64,000 bases of DNA from contig NZ_WOXS01000002.1 of assembly GCF_009852415.1 (NCBI RefSeq), forward strand, positions 5,620,001 to 5,684,000, written 5' to 3'. The stretch comes from Streptomyces sp. Tu 3180 (GTDB lineage: Bacteria > Actinomycetota > Actinomycetes > Streptomycetales > Streptomycetaceae). Below, piece by piece: positions 19,879 to 29,382 of this stretch. Position 1 is the stretch's first letter; each line of letters starts with the position of its first letter. The translations under genes were made by a program, and so were the position numbers. Below the pieces are notes generated by a model. It was not told where the DNA came from. It made no database searches and saw only the letters and a list, made by a program, of their open reading frames with translations.

Positions 19879-20256
19879 TTGGCTGCTGAGCTGCACGTCG
19901 CGCTGGTCGCGGCCGACCGAGAGGTCTGGTCCGGCGAGGCCACCCTGGTCGTCGCGCGCACCACGTCCGGCGACATCGGCGTCATGCCCGGTCACCAGCC
20001 GCTGCTCGGTGTGCTGGAGTCGGGCCCGGTGACCATCCGTACGAGTGAAGGTGCGACGGTCGTCGCCGCGGTGCACGGCGGTTTCATCTCGTTCGCGGAC
20101 AACAAGCTGTCGCTGCTGGCCGAGATCGCCGAGCTGGCCGACGAGATCGACGTCCAGCGCGCGGAGCAGGAACTGGCCCGCGCGAAGGCGGAGGACGACA
20201 CCGTGGCCGAGCGCCGCGCGGACGTCCGTCTGCGGGCGGCGACGGCGACGCGCTGA
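19879..20256 (+). CDS. atpC: ATP synthase F1 subunit epsilon
   Basis: Rotor subunit that connects gamma to the c-ring and can inhibit ATP hydrolysis. From the TTG at 19879 (GAGGAG six bases upstream) it has 125 residues: a beta-sandwich domain with GDIGVMPGHQPLLGVLESGPV, then a short helical C-terminus rich in Ala and charged residues. The frame is open further upstream, but TTG matches the family N-terminus AELHVALVAADREVW. Last gene of the operon, followed by a 21-bp hairpin. Confidence 0.95.
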   Translation: MAAELHVALVAADREVWSGEATLVVARTTSGDIGVMPGHQPLLGVLESGPVTIRTSEGATVVAAVHGGFISFADNKLSLLAEIAELADEIDVQRAEQELARAKAEDDTVAERRADVRLRAATATR

Positions 20257-20313
20257 CCCGTGGGGGCACCGCCCGGGCCGTCCAGGCACCGGGGGAGCGG
20301 TGCGATGACGTCA

Positions 20314-20361
20314 CTCAGCCGCGGCCGGCACCGGAGCGATCCGGAGCCGGCCGCGGCTGAG
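20314..20361 (+). terminator. Terminator of the ATP synthase operon
   Basis: Inverted repeat with 21-base arms (20314-20334 and 20341-20361), one mismatch and a six-base loop AGCGAT; it begins CTCAGCCGCGGCCGG. Placed 57 bases after the atpC stop and before the next gene's ribosome site. Confidence 0.8.
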
Positions 20362-20417
20362 GCAGATCTGGATGATTTTTCCGTTCCGTTACCTAGGAGA
20401 CGAGGAGGTCGGTGTCG

Positions 20418-20864
20418 ATGGTCCTCGCTCTGACTGTGTGCGGAATCGTCGTGGCGCTCGTGGTGGTGGGGCTCTTCGTCTTCGGGCTGCGCCGCCGCCT
20501 CATCCAGCGTTCCGGCGGAACCTTCGACTGCAGCCTGCGCTGGGACGTCCCCGAGGCGGGCGACTCCGGCGGCAAGGGCTGGGCCTACGGGGTGGCCCGC
20601 TACAACGGCGACCGGGTCGAGTGGTTCCGCGTCTTCTCCTACGCGCCCCGTCCGCGCCGCATCCTGGAGCGCTCCGCGATCGAGGTGACCGGCCGCCGCC
20701 TCCCGGAGGGCGAGGAGGAGCTGGCCCTGCTGTCCGACGCGGTGATCCTCGCCTGTCTGCACCGGGGCACGCGCGTCGAGCTCGCCATGAGCGAGGACGC
20801 GCTGACCGGTTTCCTCGCGTGGCTCGAGGCGGCCCCGCCCGGACAGCGGGTGAACGTCGCGTAG
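20418..20864 (+). CDS. DUF2550 membrane-anchored protein
   Basis: Conserved actinobacterial protein of unknown function, 148 residues. One N-terminal hydrophobic helix (about 3-22) is followed by RRRLIQRSGGTFDCSLRW and a soluble domain with WAYGVARYNGDRVEWFRVFSYAPRPRR, the hallmark of DUF2550. In mycobacteria the equivalent gene also lies directly behind the ATP synthase operon. I choose ATG 20418 because GGAGG stands 9 bases before it; a GTG at 20412 would be only three bases from that site. Confidence 0.82.
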   Translation: MVLALTVCGIVVALVVVGLFVFGLRRRLIQRSGGTFDCSLRWDVPEAGDSGGKGWAYGVARYNGDRVEWFRVFSYAPRPRRILERSAIEVTGRRLPEGEEELALLSDAVILACLHRGTRVELAMSEDALTGFLAWLEAAPPGQRVNVA

Positions 20865-20879
20865 AGCGATGTCCGGGGT

Positions 20880-20974
20880 CCCTCCCCCGGCGGCGAAGCC
20901 GTTGGGGGAGGGTGAACACGGCGTAGCCCCGGCCCCCTCCCCCCGGGCTTCGTCCGGGGGGAGGGGGCCGGGGC
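20880..20974. terminator. Two-hairpin bidirectional terminator between DUF2550 gene and chiC
   Basis: CCCTCCCCC (20880-20888) pairs with GGGGGAGGG (20904-20912). Then a perfect 21-bp stem (20926-20946 with 20954-20974) has a 7-base loop. It lies between convergent genes, so it should stop transcription from both sides. Confidence 0.8.
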
Positions 20975-20991
20975 CCGGTGCCCGACGGGCC

Positions 20992-22818
<1,827 letters not shown>

Positions 22819-22884
22819 GCTGCGCCTCCTTATGTGGGGATGTTGTTGAGGACATGACTGAGCCATCACGCCCGCAGTGCCGCG

Positions 22885-22926
22885 AGAATAGAAAGGTCTG
22901 GACCACGGGTCAATAGGTCTGGACCA
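22885..22926 (-). promoter_or_regulatory. chiC promoter with paired 12-bp direct repeats
   Basis: On the minus strand, -35 TTGACC (22908-22913) and -10 TATTCT (22885-22890) are separated by 17 bases. Two identical copies of TGGTCCAGACCT (22915-22926 and 22894-22905) overlap the -35 and the spacer. This is the known Streptomyces chitinase operator used for chitin induction and glucose repression. Confidence 0.9.
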
Positions 22927-22942
22927 CCACGTCGTCTCCGGC

Positions 22943-23584
22943 TCAGATCCCCAACTCCTGCGCGAGCACCGCCGCTTGCACCCGGCTGCGCAGCTCCAGC
23001 TTGCCCAGCAGGCGGCTGACGTGCGTCTTCACCGTGGCCTCCGCCATGTCCAGGCGGTCCGCGATGGCGGCGTTGGACAACCCCTCGCCGAGGCAGGACA
23101 GCACCTCGCGCTCACGCCGGGTGAGGGACTCCAGCACCGCCGGATCGGCCGGCACCGCACGGGCGGGCTTCGCGGCGAACTCGGCGATCAGCCGCCGGGT
23201 GACGGCCGGGGCGACGATCCCCTCCCCGCGCGCCACCGTGCGCACGGCCTCGACGAGGTCCCGCGCCTCCGTGTGCTTCAGCAGGAACCCGGCGGCCCCG
23301 GCCCGCAGCGCCCCGAAGACGTACTCGTCCAGGTCGAAGGTGGTCAGCACCAGCACGTCGGCGAGTTGCTCCCCGACCACCCGCCGGGTCGCCGACACCC
23401 CGTCCAGGCGCGGCATCTGCACGTCCATCAGCACCAGGTCGGGACGCAGTTCGCGGGCGAGCGCCACCGCCTGCTCGCCGTCCGCCGCCTCGCCGACCAC
23501 CTCGATGCCGGGCGCGCTGCGCAGGATGAGGACCAGTCCGGCGCGGACGGCGGACTGGTCCTCGGCGACCAGGACGCGGATCAT
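22943..23584 (-). CDS. chiR: LuxR/NarL-family response regulator ChiR
   Basis: DNA-binding response regulator of 213 residues. The receiver domain has the phospho-acceptor Asp54 (LVLMDVQMP) and acidic pocket AEDQ; the C-terminal LuxR-type HTH contains LTRREREVLSCLGEGLSNAAIADRL-like sequence (about 148-205). The ATG overlaps the chiS stop (ATGA), so the two are co-translated. Directly upstream of chiC; in S. coelicolor the equivalent pair controls chiC. It is expected to bind the 12-bp repeats, inferred from position and literature. Confidence 0.92.
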   Translation of the reverse strand: MIRVLVAEDQSAVRAGLVLILRSAPGIEVVGEAADGEQAVALARELRPDLVLMDVQMPRLDGVSATRRVVGEQLADVLVLTTFDLDEYVFGALRAGAAGFLLKHTEARDLVEAVRTVARGEGIVAPAVTRRLIAEFAAKPARAVPADPAVLESLTRREREVLSCLGEGLSNAAIADRLDMAEATVKTHVSRLLGKLELRSRVQAAVLAQELGI

Positions 23585-24798
23585 CGGGTGCCTCCTCGGG
23601 CGGTGTCGGTGTCGGTGTCGGTGAGGGGGAGACGGGCGCGTACGACCCAGAGCTTGCCGTCCGCGGTGCCGTCCGGGCCGCTCTCCGGTCCGGCCTCGAA
23701 GGTGCCGTGCAGCAGCGCGGCACGCTCCCGCATGCCGACGAGTCCGGCCCCGGACCCCGGGGCACGCGGGGTGTCCCGGTCGCCGTACGGGCTGGTCACG
23801 CGGATGTCGAGGGCGTCGTCCCGCCGGCGCAGCCGCACGCTGACCTCCCCCCGCGCGGCATGCTTCAGCGCGTTCGTCAGCGACTCCTGCACGATCCTGT
23901 ACGCGGCGAGCTCGACCGGCGCGGGGACGGAGTCGTACGCGGCGTCGAGGGTGACGTCCAGGCCGTTGGCGCGGGCGCCCTCCACCAGGGCGCCGAGGCC
24001 GTCGAGGGTCGGGGTCGCCGCCGGTTCCCGGTCGCCGGCGCCGTCCCGCAGGATGCCGATCAGGCGGCGCATCTCGGCCAGTCCCTGGACGCTGTTCTCC
24101 CGGATCACGGTGAGCGCCTCGCGGGAGGTGTTCCCGTCGTCCAGGGAGAGCGCGGCCGTGGAGTGGATGGCGATCGCGGAGAGGTGGTTGGCGACCATGT
24201 CGTGCAACTCCCGGGCCATCCGGGCGCGTTCGGCGGTCACCGCCTGGGTGCGGTCCATCTCGGCGAGCAGCGCGGTCTGCTCGGCGCGCAGCCGGGCGGC
24301 CTCGGCGGCGTCGCGGTGGTTGCGCACGATCAGCCCCGTGGAGGCGGGCGCGAAGGACAGGATGCCGACGGCCACCCCGATCAGCAGCGCCTCGGGCACC
24401 CGCCACACGGCGTACGGCACCAGCGACGCGGCGATGCTGAGCAGCCCGGTGATCCACGGGATGCGGCGGGCGGAGGCGGGCGGGCCGTACAGGACGGCGG
24501 CGTACATCAGGTCGGTGTACATCAGCAGGGTGACGATGCTGCCCCGGGTCAGGGTGTCCGCGGCCAGCGCGAGGGTGCCCAGGAGCAGCCCGGTGCGCGG
24601 GGCGGCGCGGCGCAGCAGCTCGCAGCCCGCCGTCACGGCGAGCGGCACCAGCAGCGGCCAGCGGCCGTCGAAGAGCACGATCGGCTCGTCGGCCGGCCGG
24701 GTGCCCAGCCCGATGCCCCACAGCAGCAGCCCGCCGAGCAGTCCGGCGAGCGCGGCCCACACGTCGAAGCGGTGGGGGCGGGGCAGTCGTAGGGCCAT
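23581..24798 (-). CDS. chiS: Sensor histidine kinase ChiS
   Basis: Membrane histidine kinase of 405 residues. About five or six hydrophobic segments fill the first 150 residues with little extracytoplasmic domain. A coiled coil is followed by a HisKA_3 domain with phospho-accepting His near residue 199 (MARELHDMVANHLSAIAIH), then an HATPase domain with NALKHA and GAGLVGMRERA. This layout is the NarL-partner type, fitting ChiR. I start at ATG 24798 with GGATGGGG before it; the open frame continues far upstream without coding bias. The C-terminus has a short TDTDTDT repeat. Confidence 0.9.
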   Translation of the reverse strand: MALRLPRPHRFDVWAALAGLLGGLLLWGIGLGTRPADEPIVLFDGRWPLLVPLAVTAGCELLRRAAPRTGLLLGTLALAADTLTRGSIVTLLMYTDLMYAAVLYGPPASARRIPWITGLLSIAASLVPYAVWRVPEALLIGVAVGILSFAPASTGLIVRNHRDAAEAARLRAEQTALLAEMDRTQAVTAERARMARELHDMVANHLSAIAIHSTAALSLDDGNTSREALTVIRENSVQGLAEMRRLIGILRDGAGDREPAATPTLDGLGALVEGARANGLDVTLDAAYDSVPAPVELAAYRIVQESLTNALKHAARGEVSVRLRRRDDALDIRVTSPYGDRDTPRAPGSGAGLVGMRERAALLHGTFEAGPESGPDGTADGKLWVVRARLPLTDTDTDTARGGTR

Positions 24799-24950
24799 GA
24801 CCCCATCCAACACGGCACCCGCCGCGCTCGCCTGATCCCCGGGAACGGTCCTGGACTGCATCCTTCGATGTACCGCGGATTCGTCGGCGGCGACGACGAA
24901 ACGGGCCGGTCCGCACGGGAGCCTGAAAGGGTGACCGAGAGGAGCGAACC

Positions 24951-25535
24951 GTGATCGTCGCATTGATCGCCGCCTGCGAGATCGGCTTCTGGGTGCTGCT
25001 GGCCGCCGGACTGGCCTGCCGCTACCTGCTGAGGATGCCGCGCACCGGCCTGGCGCTGCTGCTGTGCGAACCGCTGCTGGAGGTCGTCCTGCTGGTCGCC
25101 ACGGCGCTGGACCTGAAGAACGGCGCCGAGCCGAACTGGACGCACGGCCTGGCAGCGCTCTACATCGGCTACACCGTGGGCCACGGCCACCGCACGGTGA
25201 AGTGGCTCGACGGCCACGCGGCCCACCGGCTGGGCGGCGCCCCGAAGCCCGCGGGCCCGCCGCGCCACGGCCTGGCCCGCGCCCGGCACGAGACCAGGAT
25301 CTGGCTGGGCACGCTGACGGGCGCCGCCGTGGCGACCGCGCTGCTCCAGATCGCCATCTGGTACGTCGACGACGCGAGCCGCACCACCTCCCTGGAGAGC
25401 TGGCGCTACACGGCCTGGCGGGCGGCCGGCATCCACGGACTGGTGACCCTGGCGTACTGGATCTGGCCGAAGAAGGCCCCGGCGGGGGAGCCGGAGACCG
25501 AGCCGAGCGCCGGGAAGGAGCGTGTCGGCCGGTGA
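24951..25535 (+). CDS. Conserved membrane protein, unknown function
   Basis: 194 residues with four predicted transmembrane helices: about 2-25, 32-50, 120-142 and 163-180. Between helices 2 and 3 is a cytoplasmic loop with HGHRTVKWLDGHAAHR and a basic stretch. No family I can name. GTG start at 24951 behind GAGAGGAG. It is divergent from chiS and convergent with the adenosyltransferase gene, so likely monocistronic. Confidence 0.8.
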   Translation: MIVALIAACEIGFWVLLAAGLACRYLLRMPRTGLALLLCEPLLEVVLLVATALDLKNGAEPNWTHGLAALYIGYTVGHGHRTVKWLDGHAAHRLGGAPKPAGPPRHGLARARHETRIWLGTLTGAAVATALLQIAIWYVDDASRTTSLESWRYTAWRAAGIHGLVTLAYWIWPKKAPAGEPETEPSAGKERVGR

Positions 25536-25551
25536 CGCGGGCGGTCCGGAA

Positions 25552-25597
25552 CCTCCCCGCGGGGCCCGCCACGCCGGTGGCGGGCCCCGCGGGGAGG
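25552..25597. terminator. Bidirectional terminator, 21-bp perfect stem
   Basis: Perfect inverted repeat, arms 25552-25572 and 25577-25597 with a GCCG loop, between two convergent genes. The left arm begins CCTCCCCGCGGGG. Confidence 0.85.
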
Positions 25598-25599
25598 GC

Positions 25600-26172
25600 T
25601 CAGCGCTCCCCGCCCGGGACCCACAGCACGTCGCCGGTCTCCTTGTTCGCGGTGCGGGCCAGGATGAACAGGAGGTCGGAGAGGCGGTTGAGATAGGTCG
25701 CGGTGAGCGGGTTCATGGTCTCGCCGTGCACCTCCAGGGCGGCCCAGGTGGAGCGCTCGGCCCGCCGTACGACGGTGCACGCCTGGTGCAGCAGGGCCGC
25801 CCCCGCCGTCCCGCCCGGCAGGATGAAGGAGCGCAGCTTCTCCAGCCGCTCGTTGAACCGGTCGCAGTCCGCCTCCAGCCGGTCGACGTAGAACTGCTCG
25901 ACCCTGAGCGGCGGGAACTCCGGGTTCTGCACCACCGGCGTGGACAGGTCCGCGCCCACGTCGAACAGGTCGTTCTGCACGCGGGTGAGCACCTGCACGA
26001 CCTCGTCCTCCAGACCGCCCAGCGCGATCGCCGTGCCGATCACCGCGTTCGCCTCGTTGGCGTCGGCGTAGGCGGAGATCCGCAGGTCGGTCTTGGGGAC
26101 CCGGCTCATGTCACCGAGGGCGGTGGTGCCCCGGTCGCCGGTCCGGGTGTAGATGCGCGTCAGATTGACCAT
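25600..26172 (-). CDS. Cob(I)alamin adenosyltransferase, PduO type
   Basis: Transfers the adenosyl group of ATP to cob(I)alamin to make coenzyme B12. 190 residues, one five-helix PduO-type domain. The N-terminal ATP-binding motif YTRTGDRGTTALGD (about 8-21) and the downstream FDVGADLS and FILPGGT segments are diagnostic. Its product is the cofactor needed by the mutases IcmA (in this window) and methylmalonyl-CoA mutase. ABC transporter genes lie 13 bases further upstream on the same strand but look unrelated. Confidence 0.95.
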   Translation of the reverse strand: MVNLTRIYTRTGDRGTTALGDMSRVPKTDLRISAYADANEANAVIGTAIALGGLEDEVVQVLTRVQNDLFDVGADLSTPVVQNPEFPPLRVEQFYVDRLEADCDRFNERLEKLRSFILPGGTAGAALLHQACTVVRRAERSTWAALEVHGETMNPLTATYLNRLSDLLFILARTANKETGDVLWVPGGER

Positions 26173-26185
26173 GCGGCCAGCCTAG

Positions 26186-26935
26186 TTACGCCCCGGCCGT
26201 CCGGAACACCCGTGTGCCCACCGTCACGGCGAGCACCGTGAAGCCGACGGCCACCAGCACGCCGTACAGCATGTGGGCCGTCGCGTAGGCGCCGACGTAG
26301 GCGTCCCGCACCGCGTCGACGAGGTAGCGGAACGGCATCAGGTGGGACAGGACGTCCAGCCAGGCGGGACCCAGGGTCATCGGGAGCATGAGACCCGACA
26401 GCAGCATCGACGGCATGGTCAGGGCGTTGACCGCCGGCCCGAACGTCTGCGGGGTCTCCGTCCTCATGGCGAGCGCGTAGGACAGCGCGGCCAGGGACAC
26501 GGTCAGCAGGGCGACGAAGCCGAAGCCGATGAGCACCCCGGCCAGCGGCGCCCGCAGGCCCATCACCAGCGCCGCCAGTACCAGCAGCACCGCCTGGAAG
26601 ACGAACACCGTGGCGTCCCGCAGCACCCGGCCCAGCAGCAGGGCGAGGCGGCTCACGGGGGTGACGCGCATCCGTTCCACCACCCCCTGGCCCTTCTCGA
26701 TGATGATGCTGAATCCCGCGAACGAGGCCCCGAACAGGCCGAGCTGCAGCAGCAGGCCGGGCACCAGCACCTGCCAGGAGCTGCCCCGCCCGCCGAGCGG
26801 CAGACCGGTCAGCAGCGGACCGAAGAACAGCAGGTACAGCAACGGCATCAGCACGCCGAAGAGCAGCGCGAAGCGGGAGCGCAGGGACTGGCGCAGACAG
26901 CGCCCGTAGAGGAGCGCGGTGTCGTGGAGCAGCAT
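26186..26935 (-). CDS. ABC-2 type transporter permease
   Basis: Membrane half of an ABC exporter, 249 residues, six predicted transmembrane helices. The ABC-2 signature is visible around PSMLLSGLMLPMTLGPAWL and LMPFRYLVDAVRD near the C-terminus, as in drug-resistance permeases of the DrrB type. Start ATG at 26935, 9 bases after the ATPase gene's stop, so one operon. Export substrate unknown. Confidence 0.9.
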   Translation of the reverse strand: MLLHDTALLYGRCLRQSLRSRFALLFGVLMPLLYLLFFGPLLTGLPLGGRGSSWQVLVPGLLLQLGLFGASFAGFSIIIEKGQGVVERMRVTPVSRLALLLGRVLRDATVFVFQAVLLVLAALVMGLRAPLAGVLIGFGFVALLTVSLAALSYALAMRTETPQTFGPAVNALTMPSMLLSGLMLPMTLGPAWLDVLSHLMPFRYLVDAVRDAYVGAYATAHMLYGVLVAVGFTVLAVTVGTRVFRTAGA

Positions 26936-26943
26936 CGTCGGTC

Positions 26944-27726
26944 CTATACGGCCAGGGGGGTCGCGTCGGCCGGAGCGGCGCCGCGGCCCGTGATGGAGAG
27001 GAAGGCGTCCTGGAGCGAGGCGTCGATCGAGCCGCCGTACTCCAGCTTCAGGGCGCCCGGCGTGCCCTCGGCGGCGACCACGCCCCGGTCGACGACGACC
27101 AGGCGGTCGGCGAGGGCGTCGGCCTCGTCGAGGTAGTGGGTGGTGAGGAACACGGTCGTGCCGTGCTCGTCGCGCAGCCGGCGCACCAGGTCCCACAGGT
27201 CGGCGCGGCTGCCGGGGTCGAGGCCGGTGGTCGGCTCGTCGAGGAACAGCACCTCGGGCCGGTGCGTGAGCGCCATGGCGATGTCCAGCCGGCGCCGCTG
27301 GCCGCCGGACAGCGCGCCGCACCTGCGGTCGAGCAGGTCCGTCAGTGCGAGCTCGCGGGCGAGCTCCTCGGCGCGCTCGGCGGCCCGGTCCCCGGTCAGC
27401 CGGTACAGCCGCCCCTGGGTGACGAGCTCCTCCCGCACGGTGATCTGCGGATCGACTCCGCCGGACTGCGCCACGTACCCGCAGGCCCGCCGCACCCCGG
27501 CCGGATCGGTGGCCAGGTCGCAGCCGGCGACGGTGGCCGTGCCGCCGGTCGGCGGGAGCAGGGTGGTGAGCATGCGCAGGGTCGTCGTCTTGCCGGCCCC
27601 GTTGGGGCCGAGGAGGCCGAGGATCTCCCCCTTGCGGACGGTCAGGTCGATACCGCGGACGGCCTCCACGGGGCCGCGTTTCGTCCGGAAGGTACGGGAC
27701 AGGGCGGCCGTACTGATGAGGGTCAT
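26944..27726 (-). CDS. ABC transporter ATP-binding protein (DrrA-like)
   Basis: ATPase of a drug-type exporter, 260 residues: Walker A GPNGAGKTT (about 39-47), signature LSGGQRRRLDIAMAL (about 138-152), Walker B LFLDEPTTGLD and switch histidine in LTTHYLDEADAL. All catalytic residues are present. It is divergent from a TetR regulator gene, with a palindromic operator between the two starts, so the pair is probably a repressor-controlled efflux pump. Confidence 0.94.
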   Translation of the reverse strand: MTLISTAALSRTFRTKRGPVEAVRGIDLTVRKGEILGLLGPNGAGKTTTLRMLTTLLPPTGGTATVAGCDLATDPAGVRRACGYVAQSGGVDPQITVREELVTQGRLYRLTGDRAAERAEELARELALTDLLDRRCGALSGGQRRRLDIAMALTHRPEVLFLDEPTTGLDPGSRADLWDLVRRLRDEHGTTVFLTTHYLDEADALADRLVVVDRGVVAAEGTPGALKLEYGGSIDASLQDAFLSITGRGAAPADATPLAV

Positions 27727-27739
27727 GCCCTCAGAAAAA

Positions 27740-27784
27740 CAGAGTCTCTGAAATTTTGCAACGGCCCCAAATTTTCAGAGACTC
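27740..27784. promoter_or_regulatory. Palindromic operator between TetR gene and ABC exporter
   Basis: GAGTCTCTGAAA (27742-27753) and TTTCAGAGACTC (27773-27784) form a perfect 12-bp inverted repeat, 19 bases apart. The left arm also lies in an 11-bp palindrome CAGAGTCTCTG (27740-27750). In the 90-base divergent region this is the best candidate operator for the adjacent TetR regulator. Confidence 0.7.
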
Positions 27785-27816
27785 CAGTGATCATCCCGCG
27801 TGCCTACGATGAGGGC

Positions 27817-28452
27817 ATGGCAGAAGGGCTCAGGGAGCGGAAGAAGCGCGAGACCAGGCAGCGGATCTCGGACATCGCCACCGGACTCTTCCTGGAGCAC
27901 GGCTTCGTGACCGTGACGATGGCGGAGGTGGCGGAGGCCGCCGACGTGTCCGTGAACACGGTCTACAACTACTTCCCCGCCAAGGAGGACCTCTTCTTCG
28001 ACCGCTCCAAGGGGGTCGTCGACCAGCTCTCCCGCTGGGTGCGGGGCCGGGACGCGGGGGAGTCGGCCGCCCACGCCGTGCTGCGCGAACTGCGCGCCGA
28101 GATCGAGGCGGTGTCGCCCCGGGTCGGCCTGATGGAGGGCTACGACCGCTTCATGCGCGTCATCCACGAGTCGCCGCAGCTGCGTTCGAGGCTGTGGAGC
28201 CTCCAGCAGGAGATCCAGGACCACCTGGAGGCGACGCTCCGCGAGGAGGCGGGCGCCGCCCCCGACGACCCGCTGCCGGGTCTGGTGGCCGGTCAGATCT
28301 GCTGGATCCACAGCACGGTCTTCGTCACGATCGGCCGGGAGATGATGAGGGGCCGCGCACCGGCGGAGGTGTCGCGCGAGGTCCTCGGGCTCGTCGACGA
28401 CATCGAGGAACTGCTGAGCGGCAAGGTCCTCGGCTACGCGGTGCGCGGCTGA
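27817..28452 (+). CDS. TetR/AcrR-family transcriptional regulator of the ABC exporter
   Basis: Predicted repressor of 211 residues. The N-terminal TetR HTH covers about 8-60: RQRISDIATGLFLEHGFVTV, then VSVNTVYNYFPAKEDLF. The ligand-binding C-terminal domain is divergent. Start ATG 27817, the position where the HTH family normally begins; the open frame continues upstream through the operator and the ABC gene on the other strand and is not coding there. Divergent from the drrA-like gene. Confidence 0.93.
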   Translation: MAEGLRERKKRETRQRISDIATGLFLEHGFVTVTMAEVAEAADVSVNTVYNYFPAKEDLFFDRSKGVVDQLSRWVRGRDAGESAAHAVLRELRAEIEAVSPRVGLMEGYDRFMRVIHESPQLRSRLWSLQQEIQDHLEATLREEAGAAPDDPLPGLVAGQICWIHSTVFVTIGREMMRGRAPAEVSREVLGLVDDIEELLSGKVLGYAVRG

Positions 28453-28453
28453 A

Positions 28454-28469
28454 CCGGGCCTACGCCCGG
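28454..28469. terminator. Short bidirectional terminator hairpin
   Basis: CCGGGC (28454-28459) pairs with GCCCGG (28464-28469) between the convergent TetR gene and the maltokinase cap-like gene, overlapping the latter's stop codon. Confidence 0.4.
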
Positions 28470-29122
28470 GGGGTCGTGTGCAGGACGAAGAAGAGGCCCT
28501 GCGCGCGGGTGCCGTCGGGCAGTTCCCACACGCCGGCGACATGACCCGCCGCTCCCGGCTCGGGGAGCGGCGCGCCGTCCGGGGCGGGCCGCAGGGTGCG
28601 CAGGACGCGGAGGGTCGTGCCGTCCGGTGCGGACAGCTCGGTGTCCTCCTCGGTGTCGTCGACGGCGGTGAAGTCCGCCGGGACCGGGCCCTCGCCCGCG
28701 TGGGCGCGGGTGACCTCCCGGTCGGGGGTGTCGGTGAGGCTCTGGGCCTGGGCCTGCGCACGGCCCTCGATCAGGGCCGCCAACTCCGCGACGAGCACCG
28801 GGTCGTGGCAGCCGTCGTAGACCCAGCGCCGCCCGAGGACGCCGTGCTCCGCGGTGCCGATGAGGGCGTGCTCCGCCCGGTCGAGCGGAGCGCCCCGGTA
28901 GGTGAGCGGCACCAGGTAGGCGGTCGGCTCGGGGCCCGAGGCGTCGGTGACGACCATGAACTCGATGCCGACCTCCCCCTGCGGATCGTCGAGCCGGAAA
29001 CCGCCGGCCCTGGCCAGCCGCGGTCCCTCCGCGTCCCCGTGGTACCAGGGGCGCGAGGGCAGCCAGGCGGTCAGCAGCTCCAGCTTGGTCGGCTCGAGGG
29101 TGGTGCGGTGGATCACGGCCAT
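28460..29122 (-). CDS. Maltokinase N-terminal cap-like domain protein
   Basis: 220 residues without a signal peptide or membrane helix. The N-terminal part (MAVIHRTTLEPTKLELLTAW, GGFRLDDPQGEVGIEFM, LTYRGAPLDRAEHALIGT and LGRRWVYDGCHDPV) resembles the cap domain at the start of actinobacterial maltokinases (Pep2/Mak), but no kinase domain follows, so it is a stand-alone cap. The C-terminal third is variable. Start ATG 29122 with GGAG nine bases before. No enzymatic activity can be assigned; a role near trehalose/glycogen metabolism is only a guess from the domain. Confidence 0.75.
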   Translation of the reverse strand: MAVIHRTTLEPTKLELLTAWLPSRPWYHGDAEGPRLARAGGFRLDDPQGEVGIEFMVVTDASGPEPTAYLVPLTYRGAPLDRAEHALIGTAEHGVLGRRWVYDGCHDPVLVAELAALIEGRAQAQAQSLTDTPDREVTRAHAGEGPVPADFTAVDDTEEDTELSAPDGTTLRVLRTLRPAPDGAPLPEPGAAGHVAGVWELPDGTRAQGLFFVLHTTPRA

Positions 29123-29270
29123 GCCGGGGTTCTCCTCCGTCGATCGGACACCGGTCCCCCCACCCTCCCATCCGTCACGGGCCCGGCGGCCACTTCTCGC
29201 CGGGCCGTCTCCCGCCGGGCCGGGCACCCCCGGCAGGGGCGCCGGGCCCGGCGTGCGGGACGTGACAGGA

Positions 29271-29287
29271 GTCTCACTCCGTGAGAC
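29271..29287. promoter_or_regulatory. Palindrome upstream of the 3-hydroxyacyl-CoA dehydrogenase gene
   Basis: GTCTCAC-TCC-GTGAGAC, a perfect 7-bp inverted repeat 95 bases before the dehydrogenase start, in the divergent intergenic region (29123-29382). A likely regulator site; no matching regulator is identified. Confidence 0.45.
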
Positions 29288-29382
29288 GTGAAACGCGTTA
29301 CTAAGTCGGTCACGGGAACCCCGGCGCCCGCTAGTGTCCGCTCCTGGAGAACAACGACAGCGCGTATCAGGGGAGTCGCACA

